Positions 43,502 through 52,998 of a DNA stretch of 64,000 nucleotides are shown piece after piece. Source of the DNA: Psychrobacillus sp042945595 (GTDB lineage Bacteria; Bacillota; Bacilli; Bacillales_A; Planococcaceae); the NCBI RefSeq assembly GCF_042945595.1, contig NZ_CP168493.1, forward strand, positions 1,984,001 to 2,048,000, given 5' to 3'. The first letter of the stretch is position 1, and each line of letters begins with the position of its first letter. A program made the translations under genes and the position numbers. The notes under the pieces are model-generated. The model was not told where the DNA came from, made no database searches, and saw only the letters and a program-made list of their open reading frames with translations.

Positions 43502-44314
43502 CTAACACAAGGGGCTTATTGATTCTAAATGGATTTCGTATTTCACTTCAGCATAGTTTTTTATAAGTAGTACTTCGTTTATACAGTTTCCTGTTCTTTT
43601 ATCAATCTTTTTTCTCCAAATTTCATTTTGTCTATAATTCTTGTCTTTCTTCTTAGAAAACATATGATTCCTTTCTTCAATATGGTATGAATAGTGCACT
43701 TGCTCGTTCGTATAGATGGCTCCTTTTAAGTGCTGATTAGTCAACCAAACACGGATTTGGAAGGAATGCTCTGTTTTATTCAAAAATCGCAAATCCACAA
43801 AGTTGAAAAAGACACTTGCTCCGCTTCCAAAGGGAAGAACTCTTCCTTCATCAGGGAATGGGTCAAAGCTATGATGATGTCTTTCTATAATAGTTAAAGG
43901 AGTGTGTAAGGCCATCCAATAGAGTAGATTTGCGAGTTGACAGATTCCACCACCAACTCCAGTTTTCACATCCCCCCTAGAGAGTTGCATACCTTCAATA
44001 TATCCTTTTGCTTTTGTTGTTTTTCCTACTAATTCCCAAAATGAAAAAATCTCACCAGGATGGATGACGATTCCATCTATTTTATTCGATGCAATGGATA
44101 GATTCACAATCTTATTTTCTTGTAGTTGTGGATCGCTATCACCCAACCGCCTCCTTAAGAGCGATTGGTGTTTTTTACATGTATAGGGATAAGAAGTCTT
44201 AGTACTATTTTTTGCAAACTGTTTTCTGTCTCTCATGTTTTGTAAAAAACGAAAAAAGCTCTTTTGCTTAATTCGAATTTTATATAAAAATGGATGAATC
44301 TCTGAAAATCTCAA
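43502..44314 (-). CDS. VanW-family protein
   Basis: 270 residues from the TTG at 44314 (GAGGAG 8 nt upstream; GTG three codons earlier overlaps that site). The VanW core is intact: IHPGEIFSFWELVGKTTKAKGYIEGMQL, GVGGGICQLANLLYWMAL and HHHSFDPFPDEGRVLPFGSGA. VanW proteins accompany some vancomycin-resistance clusters and occur widely in Firmicutes; activity unknown. No vanA/H/X genes here, so it is a housekeeping-type copy. Confidence 0.88.
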   Translation of the reverse strand: MRFSEIHPFLYKIRIKQKSFFRFLQNMRDRKQFAKNSTKTSYPYTCKKHQSLLRRRLGDSDPQLQENKIVNLSIASNKIDGIVIHPGEIFSFWELVGKTTKAKGYIEGMQLSRGDVKTGVGGGICQLANLLYWMALHTPLTIIERHHHSFDPFPDEGRVLPFGSGASVFFNFVDLRFLNKTEHSFQIRVWLTNQHLKGAIYTNEQVHYSYHIEERNHMFSKKKDKNYRQNEIWRKKIDKRTGNCINEVLLIKNYAEVKYEIHLESISPLC

Positions 44315-44392
44315 ATTATTCACTCCTCTCCCGATTACTCAGTTATTGGACGAGTCATTCAAAATACTTCCTTCATGCGAACCTCCCAAACT

Positions 44393-45469
44393 TTATTTGG
44401 GTATCCAGCCTACTTCTCCATTTGTCCTTTTAATAAGAATATATCCATCACATTCTTTATCGACGATCCAAACCTTTTCATCTCGATTAACAGACAAAAA
44501 AGTTGTGCTGAGATCAGTTCTGCAATTGGTTAAATCATCATTACCAATTAGATATTCATTTTTTAACCATTGCTCTATTCCTAATTTCCTATTTTCACAA
44601 AGTGTAAAGTATTCCTCTCGCTTTATTATCCGCATTTCATAATTTGGATAAGTCACGGTTCCTATTCTGTTCGTTAAATCGGAATAATCTTGTTGTACAA
44701 TCATTTCTTCTGTTAACTCATCTACATAGGTATATGAATACGTATCATTTTTAATAATTAGAGCATTTAACTGGCCGTCTTTTTTAATTTGATTGCCACC
44801 ATCTAATGCAATTACCTTTTTATCTAAGTCAATTAACGGATTATGTGAACATATTTGCTTTGCTCGATAGTTAACGACTGGCCAGTGCCCTACAATGACG
44901 GTTTTATCAGCTTGGTGTACTTTTTCGTAAAAGGAGTCTGTATATAAAGCAAAATTTTCTTCCGTTTGATGCCAATCTTTTATGTTTTCAATACCAGCAT
45001 GAATAACAATGAAATCATCTGTTTCATAAGCATTTGGCAATGATTCCATCCATTCGATTTCTTCCTGAAAATGCTCACGATAAAAATGAGCTAATTCAGT
45101 TAAATTATTGAAATCATCTAATGTTTTACTATGCATTGCTAGCATTTCATTTAAAACGGAATTCTGTTGTTTATTCATGTATGGAATGATTCCCTCACTC
45201 TCATTAAATACATAACGATATACAAGATCACAATTTCCTTTTGTTATATACACTTTATGAGATTGCTCGGATAACTCCCTAACAAATTTGACAACTTCTA
45301 AGCTGTTTGGACCTTTTTCGCAAAGATCACCGTTAATAAATAAATAATCCTCATGCGTATAATTCAACTTGCCAAGAAGTTCTTTAAATAGCATTAAATT
45401 TGCGTGTATATCGGAAATAATTATGGAACGATTTGTTTTATCTAGTTGAACTCTTCTTACGTCAATCAT
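44393..45469 (-). CDS. PPP-type metallophosphoesterase
   Basis: 358 residues. The metal-binding order is complete: SDIHAN, NGDLCEKGPNS, KGNCD, VIHAGIE and VGHWPVV. This is the serine/threonine-phosphatase or PrpE/ApaH-like branch. The C-terminal ~35 residues (VWIVDKECDGYILIKRTNGEVGWIPK) look like an SH3-type barrel. ATG start; TTGAGTGA upstream. Substrate unknown. Confidence 0.85.
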   Translation of the reverse strand: MIDVRRVQLDKTNRSIIISDIHANLMLFKELLGKLNYTHEDYLFINGDLCEKGPNSLEVVKFVRELSEQSHKVYITKGNCDLVYRYVFNESEGIIPYMNKQQNSVLNEMLAMHSKTLDDFNNLTELAHFYREHFQEEIEWMESLPNAYETDDFIVIHAGIENIKDWHQTEENFALYTDSFYEKVHQADKTVIVGHWPVVNYRAKQICSHNPLIDLDKKVIALDGGNQIKKDGQLNALIIKNDTYSYTYVDELTEEMIVQQDYSDLTNRIGTVTYPNYEMRIIKREEYFTLCENRKLGIEQWLKNEYLIGNDDLTNCRTDLSTTFLSVNRDEKVWIVDKECDGYILIKRTNGEVGWIPK

Positions 45470-45651
45470 TCACTCAACTCCATAATATTTGTTCTTTTTA
45501 GAATATTATATCAAAAAATATTTATTGTATGTAATTTCATAGAGATTAGCTCATAAGAAAAACGCAAGCGTCCTTTAAGTGCATTTTGTCTTCTCTATTT
45601 CTAGAGTGCTTTGGACGAAACATCGGCTACACTATTACCAGGGGAATTTTT

Positions 45652-45694
45652 GTGGATGGAGAAGTGACTGCGTCACTTCTCCATCCACTTTTTT
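45652..45694 (+). terminator. Perfect 17-bp hairpin terminator
   Basis: GTGGATGGAGAAGTGAC (45652-45668) pairs exactly with 45672-45688 around TGC, followed by six T's. No intact plus-strand gene precedes it. On the minus strand a short coding-like tail (ATDKQPPQDYRKKWMEK and stop) runs into its left side, suggesting debris of a mobile or repeated element. Confidence 0.8.
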
Positions 45695-46057
45695 CGGTAA
45701 TCTTGTGGCGGTTGTTTGTCCGTCGCCTTCTTGAAATATGTAAAGACATAATGCATTTGTTTTGGTTAATGAGAGAATAATTACTTACCTATTCTTTTAA
45801 AATCGGGCGAAGATGCAATTTCGTCCGCTCAACGTTTCTTTATCAATGGATATTACCTATTTTTTCAGGCCTTACCAATTCTAATCATCTACCCGCTGAT
45901 TCATGTATACTGTGTACGATAAAAGTAAAAACATATAGGAAATCCTGCTTAAGGAAGACACCATTAAAATCACTTCAAGTCTTTGTGAATACTGGATTTC
46001 TAGTATATCAATTTCATATACTTTCTTATTAGGAACTACTCACTTAATGGATTGTAG

Positions 46058-46236
46058 TGAAAGGTGGCGACTCCAGACGGAGGCCAACAGGATGTTGGTC
46101 ACGAAGGCGTTGCCACACGATGTGGCGCTCTTAGCCTTCGTTCCTCGGAGACAGATGAGACATCGCAAACGACGCGAATGCGGCGGTGATGGCTCATCGC
46201 TCACCCCGCGGAAAGCGTCCACCTGAAACGGAAATC
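46058..46236. repeat. GC-rich structured intergenic element
   Basis: An abrupt GC-rich block with stacked hairpins: CCAACA-GGA-TGTTGG (46084-46098); ACGAAGGC (46101-46108) with GCCTTCGT (46134-46141) enclosing GCCACA-CGA-TGTGGC; GATGAG (46154-46159) with CTCATC (46193-46198). The ends GGTGGCGACTCC and AAGCGTCCACCTGAAACGG are those of elements scattered in Bacillaceae genomes (from memory). Together with 45470-46057 it fills a 900-bp gap without genes. Confidence 0.65.
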
Positions 46237-46312
46237 CGCGGTATTAATTAATTCTTTAAAGTACTAGGAACACTGGTTTCGCATGACGAAAATCCATATA
46301 CTTTCTTATCTC

Positions 46313-46364
46313 TTAAAAAAAAGCTTTAGACACACCAGTAATAAGCGTGTCTAAAGTCTTTATT
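46313..46364 (-). terminator. Terminator of the GH65 sugar operon
   Basis: GACTTTAGACAC ... GTGTCTAAAGC on the minus strand, followed by eight T's; 30 bp past the last operon gene. Confidence 0.9.
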
Positions 46365-46392
46365 ACTCAATATGTTCCAATTGAACCACACG

Positions 46393-48663
46393 TTATGGAA
46401 TCTTTACTTCTTTTCCAGTTTGGAGGTAAATAATATTTCCTTTATGAGAGAGGGACATTTCCTCGCCTTCCATTAGCAAATAGGTTACTGCATTTCTTTC
46501 CATACTGACCTTAATTAATCTATCTTGATATTTTAAACAAAATTCAAGAGAATCCCATTCTTCTGGTAGTGATGGCGCTAAGGAAAGACCACTTTCCTTA
46601 ACTCGTAAACCAGCAAACCCAAAAACAATAGCTAGCCAAGTACCACCCATATTGGCCATATGAAGACCGTCTTTTGTATTGCCATGTGTATTCTCCAAAT
46701 CCAGTCTTGCTGTTTCTTTAAAATATGCATAAGCCTTTTCTTTATATCCTAATTTGGAAGCCATAATACTAAATACACAGGAAGATAACGAAGAATCATG
46801 TGTTGTAATTTCTTCATAGTAATTATAAGAATTTTTTATTGTTTCCATATTTTGTTCATCTTCCAACAAAAAATGTGCCAGTACGGTATCCGCCTGTTTA
46901 CATACTTGGTACCGATAGAGTGTTAAAGGATGATAATTCAGCAAAAGCGGAAATTTATCTTTTGGCGTATTTTCTAGATCCCAACGTTCCTTTTGCAAAA
47001 AACTATCGTCTTGTGCATTGATTTTGAATTTCTCATCATATGGAAGATACATTTTTTCTCCCGCAACGGTCCATTCGTTTACTTCTAGTTCTGAAAGACT
47101 TAGCCTTTCCGATAATTGGTTCAGATAGGTGCTATCCTTTTCTTTTAATCGATAGTACACTTCAGCAGCCCATAGCAAATTATGTTTTGCCATGGCATTT
47201 GTATAATAATTATTATTCACAATACACGCGTATTCATCTGGACCAGTTACACTATCAATTCGAAAGATGTCATTATTCATATGGCCAGTATCAATCCATA
47301 AACGGGCAGTTTCAAATAGGACCTCTGCCATATAATCTCTTAAAAATGCTTCCTCTTTCGTTACTAAATAATATTGGATATAACTATACGCAATATCTGC
47401 ACTTATATGATACTGCGCAGTTCCTGCAGGAAAAAATGCCGAACTTTCTGGCCCTGTAATTGTTCTCCACGGGAATAAAGCTCCCTTTTTATGTCCCATC
47501 TCTTTCGCTCTTTCTCTAGCACTATCTAAAATAGAGAATCGGTGTAGTAATAGATTTTTAGCGATTGTCGGATTCGTCATTAAGAAAACCGGGAACATAT
47601 AGATTTCAGTGTCCCAAAAATAATGCCCTTCATATCCTTCGCCAGATAAGCCCTTTGCAGCAATATTACTTACAGGATCTTTTCCGACGGATTGTAAGAG
47701 TTGAAAGAGATTAAAGCGAATTCCCTCTTGAAGTTTCTTATCTCCATTAATGATCACATCAGATGTACTCCAAAAGTTATCGAGATATTCTTTTTGTTCT
47801 ATTAATAAGTCTTCAAAAGTTGCTTCTTTTAGTTGTTGTTGAATAGCGATTGCTTTTTCGATAACTGTGTCCCCATGCCTTAATGTATCTGTGTAAACAT
47901 TGTACTTTGTAAAATGAATAGCTTTACCCTCACATATATAAGTCTCCTCTACACTAGTATCCGTTGTATTACTTTCATACTTATATTCTTCGGAATTAAC
48001 TGTAGAAGAAACGACACATGCCACTTCGAGCTTGGTTGCATAGGTCCTATTTTTAACAACGCTAAAATTTTCTTCCTTTCGAACTTCTGTTACATGTAGT
48101 CGTTTTGCATGACCAGAAGCAACTCGAGGATCATTTTTATCCACAAAGTTTGAAACATCCCCATTTACCGACGAAACAATCTTTACCTGCTGCACTTGAT
48201 TTAACAGCTCTATTTTTACGTCTATCGCAAACAATTCTCTTGTAACAAAAGAGATGAGTCGTCTAAAATTGATTTTAACTTCTTTTCCTCTTGGAGATTT
48301 CCAATGTACGATCCGTTCAGCATAACCTGCATCCATATGCAAGTTTCGTTCAAAACTTATAACTTCTCCTTCAAACAAAGTGAAAAGTTCATCATCTAAA
48401 TAGATCTGAACAGTTTGTCCATCTATAACATTCAAGATTTTTTGTTGCGTCTCTGGAAAACCATGCAATTTCTCCCCATAACTAATTTCTATTTCATCAT
48501 GAAACGCATTAATATATGTACCACGAATCGAATTATATGTATCCTTATAGCCCTCCTCGAAATTTCCTCTTACACCTAAATAACCATTCCCTAAAGACAG
48601 AAGGCTTTCGTTTAACAATAGGTTTTGATTATCCACCTCTGACTTCGTCAATTTCCAGGTCAT
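46393..48663 (-). CDS. GH65 glycoside phosphorylase (maltose-phosphorylase-like)
   Basis: 756 residues, the GH65 length. Splits an alpha-linked glucose disaccharide with phosphate to beta-glucose 1-phosphate plus glucose. The (alpha/alpha)6 barrel motifs are present: GHYFWDTEIYMFP (residues ~346-358), FPWRTITGPESS, and SVTGPDEYACIVNNNYYTNAMAKHN with general acid E477; KQADTVLAHFLL is a phosphate-site segment. The VTGPDEY...IVNNNYYTN variant is that of YvdK-type maltose phosphorylases (from memory). Last gene of the operon, after pgmB. Confidence 0.9.
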   Translation of the reverse strand: MTWKLTKSEVDNQNLLLNESLLSLGNGYLGVRGNFEEGYKDTYNSIRGTYINAFHDEIEISYGEKLHGFPETQQKILNVIDGQTVQIYLDDELFTLFEGEVISFERNLHMDAGYAERIVHWKSPRGKEVKINFRRLISFVTRELFAIDVKIELLNQVQQVKIVSSVNGDVSNFVDKNDPRVASGHAKRLHVTEVRKEENFSVVKNRTYATKLEVACVVSSTVNSEEYKYESNTTDTSVEETYICEGKAIHFTKYNVYTDTLRHGDTVIEKAIAIQQQLKEATFEDLLIEQKEYLDNFWSTSDVIINGDKKLQEGIRFNLFQLLQSVGKDPVSNIAAKGLSGEGYEGHYFWDTEIYMFPVFLMTNPTIAKNLLLHRFSILDSARERAKEMGHKKGALFPWRTITGPESSAFFPAGTAQYHISADIAYSYIQYYLVTKEEAFLRDYMAEVLFETARLWIDTGHMNNDIFRIDSVTGPDEYACIVNNNYYTNAMAKHNLLWAAEVYYRLKEKDSTYLNQLSERLSLSELEVNEWTVAGEKMYLPYDEKFKINAQDDSFLQKERWDLENTPKDKFPLLLNYHPLTLYRYQVCKQADTVLAHFLLEDEQNMETIKNSYNYYEEITTHDSSLSSCVFSIMASKLGYKEKAYAYFKETARLDLENTHGNTKDGLHMANMGGTWLAIVFGFAGLRVKESGLSLAPSLPEEWDSLEFCLKYQDRLIKVSMERNAVTYLLMEGEEMSLSHKGNIIYLQTGKEVKIP

Positions 48664-48689
48664 AAAGCACTCACTCCTTCATATGTACT

Positions 48690-49373
48690 TTAAAGAAAAA
48701 CGTTTTTCTCTTTATATCGCTTTACAATTTCTTCAAAAACCAATGCAGAAGTATCTCCCACTAAATAGTCCGCATGAGATAAATGTTCCATTGTACCAAC
48801 TCCCACGGAAAACATTTTTGCTTTATTAATAGCTTCTACACCAGCAGCAGCATCTTCAACCCCAATACAATTGGAATAAGGAATACCTAGGTAATCTGCT
48901 GCAGTTGTGAAAGTCTCGGGATCCGGTTTCCCTTTTTTTACCTTCGAAGCATCCACGATATAATCGAAGTATTTCGTAAGTCCTAGCTGATTTAATACTT
49001 GTACCGCATTTTTACTTGCTGAGCCAAGTGCAACTTTAATATTTTGTTCTTTATTTTTTTTCAATAAACACTCTATCCCTGGTAAAATATTCGCTGAACT
49101 AATAGATTCCACTAATTCCAAATAGTATTCATTTTTTTGATTTGCTAGTCTCAGTTTTTCTTCATTTGTCAATGTTATTAAGGAAGAATTTAGTTTCAGA
49201 ATTTGTTCTAAAGAATCCATGCGACTTATTCCTTTAAGTTGCTCATTAAACTGTCTATCCATCGATACACCAAGTCCATCTGCAAGTTTCTTCCATGCCA
49301 AAAAATGAAATTCTGCAGTATCGGTAATAACACCATCTAAATCGTAAATAAAAGCTTGTGGATATTGGGTCAT
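48690..49373 (-). CDS. pgmB: beta-Phosphoglucomutase
   Basis: 227 residues, HAD superfamily. Converts beta-glucose 1-phosphate, the product of both GH65 enzymes, to glucose 6-phosphate. Nucleophile motif YDLDGVITDTAEFH, GSASKN, KKGKPDPETF and GVEDAAAGVEA are complete. Its last codons contain a perfect 16-bp palindrome with an AAAACGTTTT core (48694-48709). The neighbours make the role secure. Confidence 0.95.
   Translation of the reverse strand: MTQYPQAFIYDLDGVITDTAEFHFLAWKKLADGLGVSMDRQFNEQLKGISRMDSLEQILKLNSSLITLTNEEKLRLANQKNEYYLELVESISSANILPGIECLLKKNKEQNIKVALGSASKNAVQVLNQLGLTKYFDYIVDASKVKKGKPDPETFTTAADYLGIPYSNCIGVEDAAAGVEAINKAKMFSVGVGTMEHLSHADYLVGDTSALVFEEIVKRYKEKNVFL
48694..48709. promoter_or_regulatory. 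Palindrome at the 3' end of pgmB, operator-like
   Basis: AGAAAAACGTTTTTCT is a perfect 16-bp palindrome and shares the AAAACGTTTT core with the two operators upstream of the operon. It overlaps the pgmB stop region, upstream of the downstream GH65 gene; possible intragenic LacI/CcpA site or chance. Confidence 0.35.
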
Positions 49374-49393
49374 TTGTTACTTTCCTTTCTGTA

Positions 49394-50416
49394 TCAGTTC
49401 TTTACCAAAGTTTGAACACTTTCCCGTTCCATTAACTGATGTTTTGCATAAATATGCTTCTCATCCAATCGATTTTCGATCAAATCTTGCAGAAGTACCG
49501 CTGACAATCTTCCGATTTCAAAAAAATTCTGACCAATGGTAGTAAGTTGTGGTTGGGTAAAACTGCTTAGCATTAAATCATCAAATCCCGTAACGGAAAT
49601 ATCTTTTGGTACTTTCAATCCTGCTTCTTTTACTGCTTTCAATACACCGAATGCCATTAGATCACTAAAGCAAAGAAATGCGGTGGGCTGCTTTGTTTGC
49701 AAATATTTTTTCGCCAAATTATATGCTTCTTGCTCTGAAAATTGAGCATACAGCACGTCTGCAACATCTAATTCCAACTCCTTAGCTCTAAAGGCATCTT
49801 GCACTCCTTTTATACGCTCAGTATTCACGTACGTCTCTCTCGTACCCGCCATAATAACAATATCACGATGATTCCGTTCTAATAAATACTCAGCAATTTC
49901 TCTACTAGCCTCAGCATTGTTAATGGAGACGCTTCCTATCAATCCATTGTTTGTTTCTGTCATAATGTCAAGCACTACACAAGGTATATTGGTATCAATT
50001 AGTTCCTTATAATACGGGTCATCAATACGAATTCCTTGTAAAATAGCCCCGCCGATATTTCGCTCTCGACAATATTGAGCATAGCTTTTTTGTTTTTGTC
50101 GCAACGAATCGATTAGATAGATAGACAATTCAAATTGACTTTCCGAAACAGCGGTATATACTCCTTTGAATATATCAAATGCATTGTTGTCTTTTTCGTT
50201 ATTGTTAAGAACACCAGACGAGATCAATCCAATAGTCATCTGCTTTTTGGAAGATAAATTTTTAGCGACTATATTTGGTGTGTAATTCAGTTCTTTTGCG
50301 ATATCGAAGATCCTTTGGCGTGTTCTTTCATTGACATCTACATAATTATTAAATGCTTTTGACACAATACTTATGGATACTCCCGCTTCTTTGGCGACAT
50401 CTTTTATCGTAGCCAT
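49394..50416 (-). CDS. LacI-family transcriptional regulator
   Basis: 340 residues. N-terminal HTH TIKDVAKEAGVSISIVSKAFNNYVDVNERTRQRI, hinge LNYTPNIVAKNLSSKK, then the periplasmic-binding-like effector domain. Sits inside the operon between DUF624 and pgmB, so it is likely the local repressor sensing a disaccharide or phosphorylase product. Probable targets are the identical CGAAAACGTTTTAG sites at 56835 and 56900. Confidence 0.93.
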   Translation of the reverse strand: MATIKDVAKEAGVSISIVSKAFNNYVDVNERTRQRIFDIAKELNYTPNIVAKNLSSKKQMTIGLISSGVLNNNEKDNNAFDIFKGVYTAVSESQFELSIYLIDSLRQKQKSYAQYCRERNIGGAILQGIRIDDPYYKELIDTNIPCVVLDIMTETNNGLIGSVSINNAEASREIAEYLLERNHRDIVIMAGTRETYVNTERIKGVQDAFRAKELELDVADVLYAQFSEQEAYNLAKKYLQTKQPTAFLCFSDLMAFGVLKAVKEAGLKVPKDISVTGFDDLMLSSFTQPQLTTIGQNFFEIGRLSAVLLQDLIENRLDEKHIYAKHQLMERESVQTLVKN

Positions 50417-50451
50417 TTAAAAAGTCACTTCCTACATTTAATTTATATTCA

Positions 50452-51153
50452 TTAGCTATTATTATTGGTCAGTGCTTTTTTCTCTATCTTTAAAGTTAAT
50501 CGGTAAAAAACAGCGAAACATAAATAAGCACTTAAAGATCCTGTAAAAAGAGGAAACAAGAAAAGAATCTTTGTTGCACTAAAATAAAACAAAGCAAAAT
50601 TGCTAGTTAAGACGAAAAAGAACAAAACAGGATTTCCAACTGTGACAAAAAACGTATGAATGATCAACTTCTTAATGCCCATTTGATAATGTACACTTAG
50701 AGAAAAGAAATTAATTGAATACACAAACAAGATAACTCCTACTATCAAAAAAATCATTCTTAATAAATCGTTTTTGCTAAAATAATAAAAGTCCGCTATC
50801 CAAATGAGCCAAATAGACATCAAAATTAGCCCCGACACAAAACTTTTCTTGTAGTCAGACTTCATGTAAGTAAAAAACGCTTTCGTAAGAGAACTTTGGT
50901 CCTTTTTCATCATCCAGTCACGGACTGTAGCAAACATAGCAATTGTACTTGGGATAAATAATGCCGGTATTAAAAGTAATAATGGCAATAAAGATAAAAC
51001 ATATTCAATGCCGAAATTATTCAAGTATAGACTTAAGATGATAAATGTAATGGGAACGTTCATGAGAAACCATATTATATTAATAGTAGAAAATCGCATG
51101 ATCCATTCAGTTGAACCGTATATTACTCCCATGAAACCTGAAAACTCTCGCAT
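50452..51153 (-). CDS. DUF624 (YesL-like) membrane protein
   Basis: 233 residues, about five helices. DUF624 proteins regularly accompany carbohydrate ABC permeases of the MalF/MalG type in Firmicutes. No catalytic motif; presumably an accessory membrane component. Confidence 0.88.
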   Translation of the reverse strand: MREFSGFMGVIYGSTEWIMRFSTINIIWFLMNVPITFIILSLYLNNFGIEYVLSLLPLLLLIPALFIPSTIAMFATVRDWMMKKDQSSLTKAFFTYMKSDYKKSFVSGLILMSIWLIWIADFYYFSKNDLLRMIFLIVGVILFVYSINFFSLSVHYQMGIKKLIIHTFFVTVGNPVLFFFVLTSNFALFYFSATKILFLFPLFTGSLSAYLCFAVFYRLTLKIEKKALTNNNS

Positions 51154-51178
51154 GTTCGCACCTCCTGCAAGAATCGAT

Positions 51179-52018
51179 TTATTTTACTGCTCCTTCTCCA
51201 ATTCCTTTAATAATATGTTTTTGTGCAAGTACATAGAAAATCACAACGGGAATGATCGTTAACATCAAGCCTGCCATTGCTAAATTCCACTTAATCGTAA
51301 ATTCCCCAAAAAAATAGAAAGTAGACAGGGGAATTGTACGAAGTCCCTTATCAGTAAGTGTCAGAGAAGGCAATAGATAATCATTCCAAATATTAATGAC
51401 GTTTAAAATCATCACCGTAACCGTAATAGGTTTTAACATAGGGAAAATAACTCTCCAAAAAACCCCGAATTTGGAGGCTCCATCAATGGTAGCCGCTTCC
51501 TCTAAAGTAATAGGAATAGACTTAACAAAACCGTGATAAAGAAACACAGAAATACTCGAACTAAATCCTACATGCATGAAGATTAAACCTTCACGAGTGT
51601 TGAACATAGGTATGTGAAGCGTATTCGTAATTGTGCTCATGAATTGCATTAAAGGCATCATAAGTGTTTGGAAAGGTATAAGCATCGTAGCAATTAATGT
51701 CATAAATATGATTTTACTTAGCTTATTGTCTGTTCTAGCTAACATCCAAGCTGTCATGGAGGATAAAATGACAATAATCACAACGGATAGTACCGTAATA
51801 TATAACGAATTTCCGAGTGCATGTAAGAAGTTCATTTTTTGCATAGCCTCTAAATAATATTGAAAACTAAAACTTTTAGGTAATGCAAGTGCATTTTCAT
51901 AAAGATCCTGACGATCTTTAAATGAATTGACAATTATTATGTAGATAGGAGAAAGGAAGAAAAGCGCAACTACGAGGAGTAATAATTCTTTTGTGATTTT
52001 ACGTATTTTTCTCATCAC
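51179..52018 (-). CDS. Sugar ABC permease, MalG-like
   Basis: 279 residues, six helices, with the EAA loop TLEEAATIDGASKFGVFWRVIFPMLKP. The start overlaps the stop of the MalF-like gene by 4 nt. CUT1-family importer; partner of the upstream permease and the lipoprotein at 52999. No ATPase gene lies in the operon. Confidence 0.93.
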   Translation of the reverse strand: MMRKIRKITKELLLLVVALFFLSPIYIIIVNSFKDRQDLYENALALPKSFSFQYYLEAMQKMNFLHALGNSLYITVLSVVIIVILSSMTAWMLARTDNKLSKIIFMTLIATMLIPFQTLMMPLMQFMSTITNTLHIPMFNTREGLIFMHVGFSSSISVFLYHGFVKSIPITLEEAATIDGASKFGVFWRVIFPMLKPITVTVMILNVINIWNDYLLPSLTLTDKGLRTIPLSTFYFFGEFTIKWNLAMAGLMLTIIPVVIFYVLAQKHIIKGIGEGAVK

Positions 52019-52890
52019 ATTTCTACCTCCCGCTTCTTCGTAATATAGACTTGAGTAAGTGTAATTGCAGCAACGATAAAGAAGAAAACAATTGCTTTTG
52101 CTTGACCAAATCCATAATTACTATAACCAAAAATTTCATTATAAATATTCATCGCAAACATTTCTGTGGAATTAGCAGGTCCACCATTCGTTAAAGATAG
52201 GTTGACATCGTAAATTTTAAATGCCGATGACAGTGTTAAAAAGAGACTTATTGTAAAAGCTGGCATTAAGAGTGGAAAAGTAATTTTCCTTAGTCTTTGC
52301 CATCCATTTGCCCCATCCATTTTAGATGCTTCGATTACGTCATTAGGAATACCTTGGATCCCAGCAATATATATAATCATGATGTAACCAGCCATTTGCC
52401 AAGTAAATACGAAGACTAAAGCATATAAAGCATAATCTACATCGATAAGCCAATTAAAAAATACATTATTAAAGCCTGTTACCTTACCAAATAGCGTAAA
52501 AACATCTAAAAATATAAACTGCCAAATATATCCTAATAATAATCCCCCAATTAAATAAGGCATAAATATCATCGTTCGTGCCGCATTCGCAGTACGAAGT
52601 TTAGATGTCACAAGTAACGCAAAAACGAGACCAACTACATTTACTGAAAAAACTGCTAACAGTGTAAATAATATTGTTTTCCAAGTAGATGCAAGAAAAC
52701 GTGTATCACCAAACAATTGGACAAAATTCTCAAACCCCACAAACACTTTTGGATTTGCTGCAATACCATCCCACTCGAAAAAGGCATAATAAATTCCGAT
52801 TAAAAATGGAATAATCACGACTGTTATAAAAATTAATAATAGAGGTGTAGTAAATAGTAGATACCACCACTTATTACTTTTATTTGGCAT
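52015..52890 (-). CDS. Sugar ABC permease, MalF-like
   Basis: 291 residues from the ATG at 52890 (GTGGTGAC just upstream); the frame extends 18 codons further but without a site. Six helices; EAA loop PNDVIEASKMDGANGWQRLRKITFPLLMP. CUT1-type, imports di- or oligosaccharides. Confidence 0.92.
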   Translation of the reverse strand: MPNKSNKWWYLLFTTPLLLIFITVVIIPFLIGIYYAFFEWDGIAANPKVFVGFENFVQLFGDTRFLASTWKTILFTLLAVFSVNVVGLVFALLVTSKLRTANAARTMIFMPYLIGGLLLGYIWQFIFLDVFTLFGKVTGFNNVFFNWLIDVDYALYALVFVFTWQMAGYIMIIYIAGIQGIPNDVIEASKMDGANGWQRLRKITFPLLMPAFTISLFLTLSSAFKIYDVNLSLTNGGPANSTEMFAMNIYNEIFGYSNYGFGQAKAIVFFFIVAAITLTQVYITKKREVEM

Positions 52891-52936
52891 GTCACCACTT
52901 CTTTCATGTAGTTTGTAAATAACATAATAGCTAGTA

Positions 52937-52964
52937 CTGGACACCTCATTTAAGAGATGTCCAG
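52937..52964 (-). other. Intercistronic stem-loop
   Basis: CTGGACA-CCTC (52937-52947) and GAGATGTCCAG (52954-52964) pair with one mismatch. It lies between the binding-protein and permease genes, a usual site for stem-loops that favour binding-protein expression; no T run follows. Confidence 0.6.
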
Positions 52965-52998
52965 ATGTTTATTATCTATCTTACTATTAAGTGAATGA

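Noticed and set aside
43502..44314. Vancomycin-resistance cluster
   Set aside because: Only a VanW-family gene is present; no vanHAX-type genes or VanRS pair nearby.
45586..45780. 64-codon plus-strand frame
   Set aside because: Runs through the perfect 17-bp hairpin; the coding-like signal is on the other strand.
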